Origin: a virus
Virus record (IMG/VR): IMGVR_UViG_3300009551_000073
Location: 1 to 43,127 of that record
Direction: 5' to 3' (one strand)
DNA: 43,127 nucleotides
Shown here: piece after piece, positions 1-7,829 of the stretch
Layout: every line of letters begins with the position of its first letter
Position numbering within the stretch: the stretch's first letter is position 1
Notes under the pieces: generated by a model
What the model was told of the DNA's origin: nothing
What the model saw: only the letters and a program-made list of their open reading frames with translations
Database searches by the model: none
Made by a program: the position numbers and the translations under genes

Positions 1-49
1 AGATGGATTGAAGACGCACGAACTGATAGGGGACTTCGACCACGGCCAT
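1..49 (-). CDS. Partial 5' end of an unknown gene in the flanking IS
   Basis: An ATG at 47-49 opens a minus-strand frame running off the window edge after 16 codons (MAVVEVPYQFVRLQSI). It starts about 75 bp inside the presumed IS terminus, where a transposase gene would be expected. No clear Shine-Dalgarno sequence is visible and the fragment is too short to assign to a family. A transposase is an inference from position only. Confidence 0.3.
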   Translation of the reverse strand, partial: MAVVEVPYQFVRLQSI

Positions 50-123
50 CACCGATAAAATGACGCAGTAAGCGCGCATGACAGGGTTAACGAGCCAATG
101 ACACGGTTAAGCGAACACCGACA
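1..123 (-). mobile_element. Terminus of a probable insertion sequence (left flank)
   Basis: Read on the minus strand, TGTCG or TGTCA words begin at positions 123, 103 and 83, with a weaker CGTCA at 65, giving spacings of 20, 20 and 18 bp. The first two units carry a following TTAACC and the third a degenerate TTAC. Such tandem terminal repeats are typical of IS and transposon ends bound by multi-domain transposases. A matching outward-facing array occurs at 43057-43127, so the sequence probably ends inside two IS copies. The IS family cannot be named from this fragment. Confidence 0.5.
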
Positions 124-159
124 GTTGGCCGTCTCGGCGACTACCTTTCTTAGCGTGAA

Positions 160-176
160 TGTATATTATGTAAAAT
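160..176 (+). repeat. dif-like direct repeat, candidate attL core
   Basis: TGTATATTATGTAAAAT occurs here and, in the same orientation, at 43005-43021. It equals the central region plus XerD arm of E. coli dif (TGTATATTATGTTAAAT) except for one base. The 11 bases to the left (149-159), where a XerC arm would be, differ from those at the right copy, as expected if one is host and the other phage DNA. The integrase gene starts 76 bp away. It is therefore the likely left junction of the prophage. Confidence 0.65.
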
Positions 177-252
177 AATACCGGATTTCGGCAAAATATC
201 AATATAATCAAATACTTGCGCGGTTTGATGGAAAAGAAAAAACCGCGAAACC
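177..252 (+). promoter_or_regulatory. Integrase leader with inverted repeat
   Basis: This AT-rich stretch lies between the att core and the integrase. It contains CGCGGTTT (219-226) and AAACCGCG (240-247), an 8-bp perfect inverted repeat with a 13-nt loop just before the start codon. It could be an operator, an RNA hairpin limiting integrase translation, or a recombinase accessory site. ATTTCGG near 185-191 mirrors CCGAAAT beside the right att copy, so a joined attP would have this pair flanking the core. No confident -35/-10 pair is called. Confidence 0.35.
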
Positions 253-1278
253 GTGATACCACGAACTTATTGTCAAATTAAACCAATCCCGCATATCCGA
301 CGAGATCCGGACATCGAGGCACAACTGGCGCGGTTCGACATGTACATGTCGAGTTGCGGAAAATCGGTAAATACGAGACGCCTCTACCTTGGCGCGCTGC
401 GCCGCTGGTTCGCCGCCGGTGGCGCCCCGCTCCATGTCGACAATGATCGATTGCGCGCTTGGCTGTACGAGCGCCGCAGTCGTGTCGGGCAGTCGACGAT
501 CAATGTCGAGCTGCGTGCGTTGCGCGCTTGGCTTCGCTACCAGCACGTGCTTGGCGCGATCGAGGCGTCCCAAGAGATCGCCAAGCTCCCGCGACAGCGC
601 CGTACCACGGCTAGGTTGCCGCGATACCTGACTGACGATCAAATCGGCCGCGCCATGGCGGTCCCGGACCCGACGACATTGATCGGGCTGCGCGACCTTC
701 TGATGATCCGTGTGCTTTATGAAAGCGGCCTGCGCGCTGGCGAATTGGCCGCGCTCGAGCTCGGGGATGTGCTTCCGGACGGTTGGCTGTACATTCAGAA
801 TGGCAAATTCGGCAAGAGCCGCTACGTGCCGGCGACAGCAGAAACACTGGCCATGATCGACGTCTACAGGCAGCGCCGCAGCGCCGCTGGCATGAGCCGC
901 TGTAGGCGTGTGTTTGTCGGCCGTAGCGGCAAACCACTTAAAGCGCAAAGCGTATGGGAGATCATCTCGCGCTGCCTTCGGGCGGCGGCCGGCATTGGCG
1001 CTGGGTTCGGTGTGCTGCGCAGTGGGCACAAGGCGCGGCCATGGACCGGACTTTATCCTCATATGCTGCGTGCCAGCTTCGCGACCGCGCTGTTGAATGG
1101 CGGCTGCCCGATTACCGCTATCCGCGAAATGCTCGGCCATTCTGACCTGTCGACGACAGCTATCTATTGCGGCGTCGATCTTGAACAACTGAGGAAAGCG
1201 GCTGGATGTCATCCTCGAGCGCATCATGCCAGCTCCAATGCCTTGCACGAAATTGAATCAACCATGGAAATTCGCTGA
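253..1278 (+). CDS. Xer-like tyrosine recombinase (phage integrase)
   Basis: This 341-aa protein catalyses site-specific strand exchange, presumably at the adjacent dif-like att site. An N-terminal SAM-like core-binding domain (about 20-110) precedes the catalytic domain with Arg161 (SGLRAGEL), Lys188 region (GKFGKSRYVP), His270-x-x-Arg273 (HMLRASF), His296 (LGHSDLSTT) and nucleophile Tyr305. The ending QLRKAAGCHPRA resembles the C-terminal tail of XerC/XerD, unlike most phage integrases. The frame opens only shortly upstream and its first usable start is GTG 253. It is transcribed away from att and converges on the methyltransferase, overlapping its 3' end by 55 bp. Confidence 0.88.
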   Translation: MIPRTYCQIKPIPHIRRDPDIEAQLARFDMYMSSCGKSVNTRRLYLGALRRWFAAGGAPLHVDNDRLRAWLYERRSRVGQSTINVELRALRAWLRYQHVLGAIEASQEIAKLPRQRRTTARLPRYLTDDQIGRAMAVPDPTTLIGLRDLLMIRVLYESGLRAGELAALELGDVLPDGWLYIQNGKFGKSRYVPATAETLAMIDVYRQRRSAAGMSRCRRVFVGRSGKPLKAQSVWEIISRCLRAAAGIGAGFGVLRSGHKARPWTGLYPHMLRASFATALLNGGCPITAIREMLGHSDLSTTAIYCGVDLEQLRKAAGCHPRAHHASSNALHEIESTMEIR

Positions 1279-2594
1279 CCGATCCAGCGCATGACATTGA
1301 CGGCCATCGAATTGCCGAGCGCTCGATAGCGCACTCCATCGGCGGCAAATTTCCCAGGTTTTCCGATTGGGATTAGCGTGTAGTCGTCAGCATAGCCCTG
1401 CAGCCGTTCGCATTCGCGCGGCGTGAGACGACGAACTTGCATGCCGCTGCGAACGCCGACATAGCCTTGGCCGGGCTTACCACCGCTCGTTTGCAATGCG
1501 CGCGAAATCTCACTCTCTACAAATTCACCGCGGATATTTTCTGAGAACGCTACCGCGATCTGGCCGCCCCCGGTTTGCCTTGTATTTACATGGCCCATAG
1601 TGCGTAAGGTCGGTGCGACCTCACCAACTCCGAAGCCATATTGGCCGGATGCCTTACAATCGAAGGCCACCGCCTGTACTTCGGCGCGCGCTTCCAGCGT
1701 ATATGCAATACCCTCTTGCACGCCAACACCATTTGGGCCGCTGAGAGTATTCTCGCGGAGAGCGCCGGCCTGTATCGCGTGCACTGGAATAATCGGCGTC
1801 CCGCGGCCGGTTCCATCCTCGCTGGCGTCAAATGCTTCTGCAGGCAACGCATGTGCGACGAGGAGTGTTTCCAGTTCAGCATCGAGGCGCTGGTTCGAAG
1901 TTGTTAGCGCTCGACTGACTGATGGAATTAGGCCGCCATCTTTTCCGTCTCCCCCGCCCGCGCTACCTGTAAAAGTGCTGCATGTAAGGGTGCCGGCAAT
2001 GTCTTGCCTCGCTTCGCGGCTCGGCGCAGGATTCCCTGACAGGCTTTCGCGCTCAAAAAGTACCGCTGCGGCACGTCGCCAGTCTCCAAAATGTCCGACA
2101 ACGAACACACGCCGGCGTCGCTGGGGAACTGCTCTGGCATGGCTGTCCACTCGCACGTACTGAGCGTCAAGAACGCGGTAGGCGAACCCATACCCGAGTT
2201 CGGCCATGCCCCCGAGTAGGGTTCCAAAATCGCGCCCTCCGTTTGACGACAGAACGCCGGGGACGTTCTCCCATACCAGCCAGCGGGGGCGATATCGCTG
2301 AGCAATTGCAAGGTAGGTGAGCATGAGGTTGCCACGCGGATCGTCCAAGCCCTTTCGCATTCCAGCAATAGAAAACGATTGGCATGGGGTTCCGCCGACG
2401 AGAAGATCGAGAGTTGCATTAGGCCATTCCTTGAAGCGATTCATATCGCCGAAGTTGGACACGTCCGGATAGCGATGGGCGAGCACTGCGCAAGGGAATG
2501 GCTCGATTTCGCTAAAAGCAAAAGGATTCCAGCCGAGCGAATGCCAGGCCGCACTTGCGGCTTCAATGCCAGAACAGACAGAGAGATATTTCAC
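1224..2594 (-). CDS. C5-cytosine DNA methyltransferase
   Basis: This 456-aa Dcm-family enzyme transfers a methyl group from SAM to cytosine C5 in DNA. Motif I is SVCSGIEAA near residue 5, the catalytic motif IV is GGTPCQSFS with Cys71, motif VI is WENVPG (Glu109), motif VIII is QRRRRVFVVG near 158, and motifs IX/X are RRLTPRECERLQGY and YRALGNSMA near the C-terminus. The 200-residue segment between VIII and IX holds the target recognition domain. No partner endonuclease lies beside it, so it is probably an orphan enzyme protecting phage DNA or altering host methylation. It is last in the leftward early operon. Confidence 0.93.
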   Translation of the reverse strand: MKYLSVCSGIEAASAAWHSLGWNPFAFSEIEPFPCAVLAHRYPDVSNFGDMNRFKEWPNATLDLLVGGTPCQSFSIAGMRKGLDDPRGNLMLTYLAIAQRYRPRWLVWENVPGVLSSNGGRDFGTLLGGMAELGYGFAYRVLDAQYVRVDSHARAVPQRRRRVFVVGHFGDWRRAAAVLFERESLSGNPAPSREARQDIAGTLTCSTFTGSAGGGDGKDGGLIPSVSRALTTSNQRLDAELETLLVAHALPAEAFDASEDGTGRGTPIIPVHAIQAGALRENTLSGPNGVGVQEGIAYTLEARAEVQAVAFDCKASGQYGFGVGEVAPTLRTMGHVNTRQTGGGQIAVAFSENIRGEFVESEISRALQTSGGKPGQGYVGVRSGMQVRRLTPRECERLQGYADDYTLIPIGKPGKFAADGVRYRALGNSMAVNVMRWIGQRISMVDSISCKALELA

Positions 2595-2597
2595 CCC

Positions 2598-2915
2598 TCA
2601 CACCCCTTGCCGGCGACGAAGCGAGTCAATGACTCGCTGATCGGGGTGCCGATAGAAAGCGCGCGAAGTCCAGTCTGGCAGCGGCACGTATCGGCCATTG
2701 CGCTTTGCTTGAACGAAATAATCCAAGTCGTCAGCCGGGTCGAATTCCTCGTAGAATTCGGTAAGCAGCCTCGCCATGTCGGCCTGCCATTTGTCCGGCA
2801 TCGCATGCATCAGCGCGCGCGGTAATGTGAGCCAAGAAGCATAGGAGAGGCCGAACCAAAGCCAGAGCGCGTCATAGCCCGGATTGCTGGCTACCATCTT
2901 AGATTTACGCGGCAT
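2598..2915 (-). CDS. Conserved phage protein of unknown function
   Basis: This 105-aa protein starts with a basic MPRKSK tail and continues with GYDALWLWFGLSYASWLTLPR, an aromatic-rich segment recalling a small protein common in proteobacterial temperate phages. The C-terminal half is acidic, then ends YRHPDQRVIDSLRRRQ. It overlaps the upstream cupin-like gene by 11 bp and ends 3 bp before the methyltransferase start, suggesting co-expression. I do not know a function. Confidence 0.7.
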   Translation of the reverse strand: MPRKSKMVASNPGYDALWLWFGLSYASWLTLPRALMHAMPDKWQADMARLLTEFYEEFDPADDLDYFVQAKRNGRYVPLPDWTSRAFYRHPDQRVIDSLRRRQGV

Positions 2916-3414
2916 CGCAGCCTCTCCCAATCGTAGCGCCGCCATCGGCAGGGTTCGTGAATTCCCGCCAGTGCACCCAGCCGCGATCAGGACAATGGAA
3001 GCCCCACTCGCGAATAACAGCACCGGTGAGAAATAGAGTCACGGGGGCCAGTTCACCGGCGATAATTTCGATCCGATGCGCCTCGTGCGCCCCGCGGTAG
3101 ATCACATCGCCGGCGATGCGCATTACGCGGCGGTGAATGCCGCCGGCAGCGATCGAATGCTCGATATAGCGGCCGGCCAAGACGATCGAGCAACTCTCCC
3201 ATGGATGATCGTGATGCGCGCGATCGTCGTCAGATCGAAAAAACCGATGCGCATATGCGTTGCCGTCGCGATTCCATTCAATCAGGTGCCAGCGATACAT
3301 GTAAGGATCGCCGGCGCTTCCGATAATTCGATCTGGCGCTCGATGGTTGATCGTGTCGAGCACTTCCCGGCGAAGTGGCTCGAGCAGAAACTCAGGAAGG
3401 ACAATGGCGCTCAC
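2905..3414 (-). CDS. Cupin-like phage protein
   Basis: This 169-aa protein carries HRFFRSDDDRAHHDHPWES followed by GRYIEH and later YRGAHEAHRIE, a histidine-rich pattern typical of a double-stranded beta-helix (cupin) metal site. Substrate and reaction are unknown. It overlaps the gp16-like gene upstream by an ATGA junction. Similar single-domain cupins are scattered among phage accessory genes. The fold assignment is by motif only. Confidence 0.6.
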   Translation of the reverse strand: MSAIVLPEFLLEPLRREVLDTINHRAPDRIIGSAGDPYMYRWHLIEWNRDGNAYAHRFFRSDDDRAHHDHPWESCSIVLAGRYIEHSIAAGGIHRRVMRIAGDVIYRGAHEAHRIEIIAGELAPVTLFLTGAVIREWGFHCPDRGWVHWREFTNPADGGATIGRGCDAA

Positions 3415-3704
3415 GCCGCCTCCCTCGCGGGAATCGGCGCGCGACGCGGTGCATCAGGCAGCATGGCCAGAGCGCGCATGAAAGCGTGATACTGCTCGCG
3501 AGTGAAATCTTTGCTGGACTCGACGCCGACGGCGCCGAGTCGCAAGCGATAGATCTCTTCGTCAAGACCCTTCTTCGCGACGATGGCATGCACACGACGG
3601 ATCAGGAGCTTAGTCATGCGCCAGCGCACGCGTTGAGAAAGAATGATGCCGCAGCATTCGCTCGCGCTTGTGGGGAAGCTACAGCGGGGGCAAGTACGAA
3701 TCAT
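3411..3704 (-). CDS. Mu gp16-like (DUF1018-type) regulatory protein
   Basis: In this 97-aa protein the segment from residue 30, with IRRVHAIVAKKGLDEEIYR and KDFTREQYHAFMRAL, resembles the gp16 family of Mu-like prophages. The N-terminal 29 residues add CPRC and ECC, a possible zinc-binding knuckle. Start 3704 is preceded by AAGGCTGAGCGCA; an internal Met at residue 30 would give the bare gp16-like domain. In Mu, gp16 lies in the early/middle region beside Mor. Here the Mor-like gene is 32 kb away. Confidence 0.6.
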   Translation of the reverse strand: MIRTCPRCSFPTSASECCGIILSQRVRWRMTKLLIRRVHAIVAKKGLDEEIYRLRLGAVGVESSKDFTREQYHAFMRALAMLPDAPRRAPIPAREAA

Positions 3705-3709
3705 TGCGC

Positions 3710-3991
3710 TCAGCCTTCCTGGAGTTCGTGAATTACTGTTTCAAGCTCCCTGATTTTTGCTTTCGCGTCGGCCAAGATTTCTCTCTTGGTAAGAAGCCAT
3801 TCGGATTGCACCTCTTCAACAGCGTCCTGCAGCCTATCTATCTCGAAATTAGCATCTAAGAGTTCAATTTGATGCTGCGCCCTTGTTTGATCTATGCTGG
3901 CCACCAGCGCCATCGGATTGAATGGCTTGCCGCGCTCGGCATAGAACGCCGCCATTTCAATTTCATGCGGAGTGAAATAGACCTGAGTCAT
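3710..3991 (-). CDS. Small coiled-coil protein, unknown function
   Basis: This 93-aa protein has an N-terminal MTQVYFTPHEIEMAAFYAERG segment and then, from about residue 35, a long charged helix (LDANFEIDRLQDAVEEVQSEW and REILADAKAKIRELETVI) with heptad character. It probably dimerises through the coiled coil. It overlaps the winged-helix gene upstream by ATGA, so the two are translationally coupled. No family recognised. Confidence 0.6.
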   Translation of the reverse strand: MTQVYFTPHEIEMAAFYAERGKPFNPMALVASIDQTRAQHQIELLDANFEIDRLQDAVEEVQSEWLLTKREILADAKAKIRELETVIHELQEG

Positions 3992-4269
3992 TGCGCAACC
4001 CTCCTTGGCTTCGCGGAGCGTATATTCCGTCGCGGCTTTTGCAATGTATACAATGCGACATGCGCATCCCGCTTGTGTCGGGTTGGCTTCTTGACGATCT
4101 CGGTAAGGATGCGATAGCCAGCGATGCGCAGCACATGAACGAGCGTCGCGGGACGGAGCGATCCGGTAGATCGCATTAGCTGCAGTGTGGTGCGCGGCCC
4201 CTTCTTGAGTTCGGTAAGCGCGTCTGCGCATTGCGGGGTCAGCGAGGTCACGCCTGTGGAAATTGTCAT
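3988..4269 (-). CDS. Putative winged-helix DNA-binding protein
   Basis: In this 93-aa protein the centre, TTLQLMRSTGSLRPATLVHVLR, reads as a helix-turn-helix, followed by a basic wing-like segment (KKPTRHKRDAHVALYTL) and a very basic C-terminus (KPRRNIRSAKPRRVAQ). This resembles small phage winged-helix regulators. It overlaps the sliding-clamp gene by ATGA. It could regulate the early operon or bind DNA non-specifically. The family assignment is tentative. Confidence 0.55.
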   Translation of the reverse strand: MTISTGVTSLTPQCADALTELKKGPRTTLQLMRSTGSLRPATLVHVLRIAGYRILTEIVKKPTRHKRDAHVALYTLQKPRRNIRSAKPRRVAQ

Positions 4270-5372
4270 AGCGTCATCCCAACGATGATGTGAGCGTGCG
4301 GCAAAACTTCGGCGCCCGGAATATCCGGTTCAATGGTTAGCCGATCGAATTGGTCGGCAATCTTTACATGGCCGATCCACACCCTTTCCGTGTCGATGAC
4401 GGAAAGCACATCAGCGAGGTAATGCATCGAGAGAGAGAACCGAATATCGCCGTCGTGCTTGCTCAGCGCCCACGAGCAATTTTCTTCATTCTCGAAAATT
4501 TCGAGTTTCGCCCCGCCCGCTTGGACGTCCAAATAGGCGCCCTTGAATGATGCCTTTGGTATGCCTTCCACGGCAGTGAAGGGCATGAATTGCTTCACCG
4601 CTTGCAGTAGTTTGACTCGATCAAACAACGCACGTCGATCACGTTGATCGATGCCGGTGAACACATTTTCGTATTGCGGCAGTTCTGCGGCGATCAGCCG
4701 CACAATCAATGTCCGCTCGCCATTCTCGACCCGCAGCATTGTGGCCTGCCCTGCCGCATTCGACGTGTACGAAAGCTTTGCATCCGGCCCGAGTTGGGCG
4801 AGCACGGAATCTATCTGGCCCTCCGGTATAGCAATCTGTGGGCCGTTGTAGGCGATCGTGTACTTCGCTGCTCGATGGGTGTCCGTCGCCGCCACGGCGC
4901 CGGGAACAAGAGCGACCAAGTTCGCAAAGGCGTAGGCGTTGTTGTGTCCTGCGGCGTAGCCGACCAACCGCAGCGCGGTGGCGAGTTCAGCGCCATCGAC
5001 GTCGAGCGGCTTCCAATTACCGTGATCCGGCTCGGGGAAATCATCGGCATCGAGTACGGGTAGCCGCAACTTCGATCCGCCCTTCGGCGCCGCCTGCATG
5101 ATGCCGCTGTCATCGTTGTGCAGTAGTGCCAATCTGCCCTCGCGTGCCGCGGCGCGAAGCAGTTCGATGTTGACGCAGATGCGTCCGTTTGCCGGCACCT
5201 TCGCAGGCAAATCGGCGATGAAGTACGCTTCTGTGTCAGTTGTTGTGATGCGCACACGTTCGCCAGCCGCATCAAGCAGCGCGAAGCTGAGGATGGGGAG
5301 CGTAGAGCGAGGCTTATAAATCGCGGCACGCAGCGTGTCATGCAGCGCGCCGCCATCGAGTTCAATCTTCAT
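4266..5372 (-). CDS. dnaN: DNA polymerase III beta subunit-like sliding clamp
   Basis: This 368-aa protein, close to the 366 aa of E. coli DnaN, should dimerise into a ring tethering polymerase to DNA. Three repeats of the clamp fold fit the length. Recognisable parts are LPILSFALLDAAGERVRIT near residue 25, the VPANGRICVNIELLR strand-helix, the TDTHRAAKY motif near 165 (matching DnaN ATDGHRLA), and a C-terminal TIEPDIPG segment. The start is ATG 5372, overlapping the upstream gene. No polymerase or clamp loader is present, so it would need host Pol III or clamp-loader parts, or act as a competitor of the host clamp. Confidence 0.87.
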   Translation of the reverse strand: MKIELDGGALHDTLRAAIYKPRSTLPILSFALLDAAGERVRITTTDTEAYFIADLPAKVPANGRICVNIELLRAAAREGRLALLHNDDSGIMQAAPKGGSKLRLPVLDADDFPEPDHGNWKPLDVDGAELATALRLVGYAAGHNNAYAFANLVALVPGAVAATDTHRAAKYTIAYNGPQIAIPEGQIDSVLAQLGPDAKLSYTSNAAGQATMLRVENGERTLIVRLIAAELPQYENVFTGIDQRDRRALFDRVKLLQAVKQFMPFTAVEGIPKASFKGAYLDVQAGGAKLEIFENEENCSWALSKHDGDIRFSLSMHYLADVLSVIDTERVWIGHVKIADQFDRLTIEPDIPGAEVLPHAHIIVGMTL

Positions 5373-5916
5373 TGAAGCCTCCCTTCTTAGATGCCTCCTT
5401 GCGCGCCGCGCATTCGCCAGCCAGCGCGAAATAAGCGGAGCCCTTCTGATAGTCGCCTGGAGAATGGGCGCCGGCCGTTGCGCGCGCAGCATTGAGCACG
5501 GCCATGAACAGCCAGCCATCGCGCTCGCTGATGAGATTGCCCGTCAGCACGTTGAACGCTTCGACAGTTCGCGCCATGCTGCGCTCACCGCCGGGCTGGT
5601 CACGCACGCGGCCTTGAGCGACGATGCCGTAGGCGGCTTGCTCGAGAAAATCCTGCGCACATGGCTGGGCGGGCAGATCCTTCTTGAAGCCAGTGATGAT
5701 TTCGTGAGCCTTCTGCGCCATCCGATCGAGTTCAGCACCGATCGCTTCCGGCGCAATATCCGGTCCCTCAATTGAGCGCTGCAATGAATCGTGGATTGTC
5801 TTCTTGATGCGTCGCGCGGTGCCTTTGCTGATCGAAAGATAAGCGCGTTTTGCGCGGGCTTTCTTGAGGGCTCTGGCTTGACGTTCGGCACGTTGTTTCT
5901 TGGTCATCTGTTTCAT
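5362..5916 (-). CDS. Hypothetical basic protein
   Basis: This 184-aa protein has a strongly basic N-terminal 40 residues (TKKQRAERQARALKKARAKR) that could bind nucleic acid. The remainder is mixed helical with no motif I recognise (ITGFKKDLPAQP; AFNVLTGNLISERDGWLFM). It sits between the second tyrosine recombinase (ATGA overlap) and the sliding clamp (11-bp overlap), so the three are probably translated together. A role with the recombinase or clamp is only inferred from position. Confidence 0.6.
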   Translation of the reverse strand: MKQMTKKQRAERQARALKKARAKRAYLSISKGTARRIKKTIHDSLQRSIEGPDIAPEAIGAELDRMAQKAHEIITGFKKDLPAQPCAQDFLEQAAYGIVAQGRVRDQPGGERSMARTVEAFNVLTGNLISERDGWLFMAVLNAARATAGAHSPGDYQKGSAYFALAGECAARKEASKKGGFNED

Positions 5917-6875
5917 GTCATGGCTCCGATTTGGTCGAGGTCGGCGCGTTCGCGGACTGCGCGATGCACCACGTTGAGGGCGTGCGCGCCGTACACGGCG
6001 GCAGTGGTAGCTGGGCTGGCATGGCGCGCGATGCCTTGCGCGACCTTGAGCCCGAGCCGTTCGGTGATGTCGCCTATACGCCGGTGGCGTAGTAGGTGCA
6101 GATGCATGCGCGGTAATCCCACCCGGGCACCGCGTTGCCGGATAACGCAATGCACGGCTTGTCGCGTCATGCGCTGACCGCGATTGCTCACGAACAATGC
6201 GGTGCAGCCCGGCTCCGCATGCCGGACTTGCAGCCATCGCTCGAGGGCGCGGCCGGTGGCATCGTTGAATGGCACAGTACCTTCCTGCTCACCTTTGCCG
6301 AGCACTCGCACCTCAAGCCGTTTGAGGTCTACGGTATAGCGAGACGCACCCGGAATATCGAGCCCAAGCACTTCATGCACCCGAATGCCCGTATCGAGTA
6401 CCAGCCGCAACAGTGTGTAGTCGCGTGTATCGATCCGCGTCGAACCACTTCCGCGCGGAATCGCATCGAGCATGCGCATCAACGCATCCATTTCTGGGGC
6501 GATCACTTGCCGCGGACGGAAGCGCACTTGAATATCGCGCGCCGGGTCATGCTCCATCCAGTGCTCACGCACTGCGTGCTTGAGGAAGCCTTTCAATGCG
6601 CAGAGCTTGCGCGCTTGAGAACGTGGGGAAAGCCCTTCCCTCGATAGCCTGGCGAGCCAACGCTCGACTGCACTTTCACCGATGAGGGCAACGACACTGA
6701 TGCGCTCTTCGGTGAAATAGTCAATCGCGCTCTGCAGATCGACGGCATACGCCCTAACCGTATTGCGCGATGCGCCGCGCAAACGAATGTGCCCGAGCCA
6801 ATCCGCCACAGCGGCGTCAAGAGGCACAAGGCGTATTTTCCGGCCGCCGAGATCGAACACCTGAGCGGTGTTCAT
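5913..6875 (-). CDS. Tyrosine recombinase in early operon
   Basis: This 320-aa protein has a SAM-like N-terminal domain (RGASRNTVRAYAVDLQ, residues 34-48) and a catalytic domain with Arg165 (DTGIRVHEVL), Lys194 (LGKGEQEGTVP), His260-x-x-Arg263 (HLLRHRR), His285 (IARHASPATT) and Tyr295. The full catalytic set appears intact. The position, inside a lytic-direction operon and 6 kb from att, argues against a simple integrase. It could resolve multimers, invert DNA or serve as a second integrase. It overlaps both neighbours by ATGA junctions. Confidence 0.85.
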   Translation of the reverse strand: MNTAQVFDLGGRKIRLVPLDAAVADWLGHIRLRGASRNTVRAYAVDLQSAIDYFTEERISVVALIGESAVERWLARLSREGLSPRSQARKLCALKGFLKHAVREHWMEHDPARDIQVRFRPRQVIAPEMDALMRMLDAIPRGSGSTRIDTRDYTLLRLVLDTGIRVHEVLGLDIPGASRYTVDLKRLEVRVLGKGEQEGTVPFNDATGRALERWLQVRHAEPGCTALFVSNRGQRMTRQAVHCVIRQRGARVGLPRMHLHLLRHRRIGDITERLGLKVAQGIARHASPATTAAVYGAHALNVVHRAVRERADLDQIGAMT

Positions 6876-7180
6876 GGCGCCACCGGCGGCAATGTCGAGG
6901 CGAGCGAAGGCGATGGGGTTACTATGAATCGTTTGGATGCATCGTTCGGTGCGAAAGAATAGTTACCCAGCGCAAACGTGCTCGGCGTGACGCCATACGC
7001 GGTCAGCATTGCGTAGAGTTGTTGGCACAGATTATCGAAATCTGCGGTTGACAATTCGAACGCCGCACGCGCGCTCATCATCGCGTTGAACGCGATGGCA
7101 TTCGCCTCGCATGAGACACAAATCTGGCTCGCGAGCGCCTGCAGTTCGTCGGACTGCTGCTGCGTGATCGTATCGGTCAT
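6872..7180 (-). CDS. Hypothetical phage protein
   Basis: This 102-aa protein is rich in Ala, Ser and Asp, mostly helical, with QICVSCEANAIAFNAMMSA in the middle and a proline-rich end (PSPSLASTLPPVAP). No family recognised. A good Shine-Dalgarno (AAGGGGGCG) precedes the ATG, and an 8-bp stem hairpin sits just before it, so translation may be structure-sensitive. It overlaps the recombinase gene downstream by ATGA. Confidence 0.55.
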   Translation of the reverse strand: MTDTITQQQSDELQALASQICVSCEANAIAFNAMMSARAAFELSTADFDNLCQQLYAMLTAYGVTPSTFALGNYSFAPNDASKRFIVTPSPSLASTLPPVAP

Positions 7181-7189
7181 CGCGCCCCC

Positions 7190-7214
7190 TTGGGGCCACT
7201 TGCCGCGGCCCCAA
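7190..7214 (-). promoter_or_regulatory. Strong hairpin before the 6872-7180 gene
   Basis: TTGGGGCC (7190-7197) and GGCCCCAA (7207-7214) form a perfect 8-bp stem with a 9-nt loop. On the minus strand it is followed by the Shine-Dalgarno of the next gene, not by a T-run. It is therefore more likely a translational control or pausing hairpin than a simple terminator. The rest of the 81-bp gap shows no clear promoter. Confidence 0.4.
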
Positions 7215-7261
7215 CGTCCTGTATACTTATGAACATAGTCGTTTTCCTCACGGGTTTTCGG

Positions 7262-7828
7262 CTATTTGACGCCTGCGGTTGTCGCCGCAGGCGTTGTCGT
7301 TTGTGGGAGTACCATCAACGCACGCACGGATGCAGTACCCACTTGCTCGACTTCGCTCAAATTGGTGAGTGTCACGATCGTGTAGATGGATTCAGGCGTG
7401 GTGATCCAAATATCCGACCACGTCACCGTGCCCGTCACATACGGATTTCCTGTCTCGACGGTCGTCATAGGGTTGCCGAGCGTCGTCAACGGAACGGGGA
7501 CTAGCGGCGAATCAGAATCGAAACTCGCGATGATGATCACGATAGAGCGCGCAGCCAATGTGTACGACGTGGCGCATCGACCCTGCGCAAACACAGCATC
7601 TCGCTGAAGATGACAGTTGACCGATAGCTGTGGCGGCAATGTCACTGCCTGCGCGATTTGATGCTGTTGCGCCGCCTGCAACTCCGCGAACTGCTTCGCT
7701 TCGGCGTGGGCAATGCGGCTCAATCCCAGAGCGGCGCCGAACAGCGTCAGCACGCCACCGAATACGGCGATGAGAAAGAATTTCGTGAAGGAGAGATTTT
7801 TCATATGTTGCCCAAGTTCGACTTTCAT
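7262..7828 (-). CDS. Membrane-anchored protein of unknown function
   Basis: This protein of about 188 aa has an N-terminal hydrophobic helix (FFLIAVFGGVLTLFGAALGL), a short polar linker rich in Gln and Ala, then a beta-rich domain (TTVETGNPYVTGTVTWSDIW) and a Thr-rich tail. It would sit in the inner membrane with the C-terminal part in the periplasm. ATG 7828 lies 1 bp after the upstream stop behind GGCAGG; ATG 7804 is an alternative. Such proteins in phage early operons sometimes act in superinfection exclusion, but nothing here proves that. Confidence 0.55.
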   Translation of the reverse strand: MKVELGQHMKNLSFTKFFLIAVFGGVLTLFGAALGLSRIAHAEAKQFAELQAAQQHQIAQAVTLPPQLSVNCHLQRDAVFAQGRCATSYTLAARSIVIIIASFDSDSPLVPVPLTTLGNPMTTVETGNPYVTGTVTWSDIWITTPESIYTIVTLTNLSEVEQVGTASVRALMVLPQTTTPAATTAGVK

Positions 7829-7829
7829 A

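Noticed and set aside
208-1248. Minus-strand frame opposite the integrase
   Set aside because: The integrase has all catalytic residues; the opposite frame has none and resembles no family.
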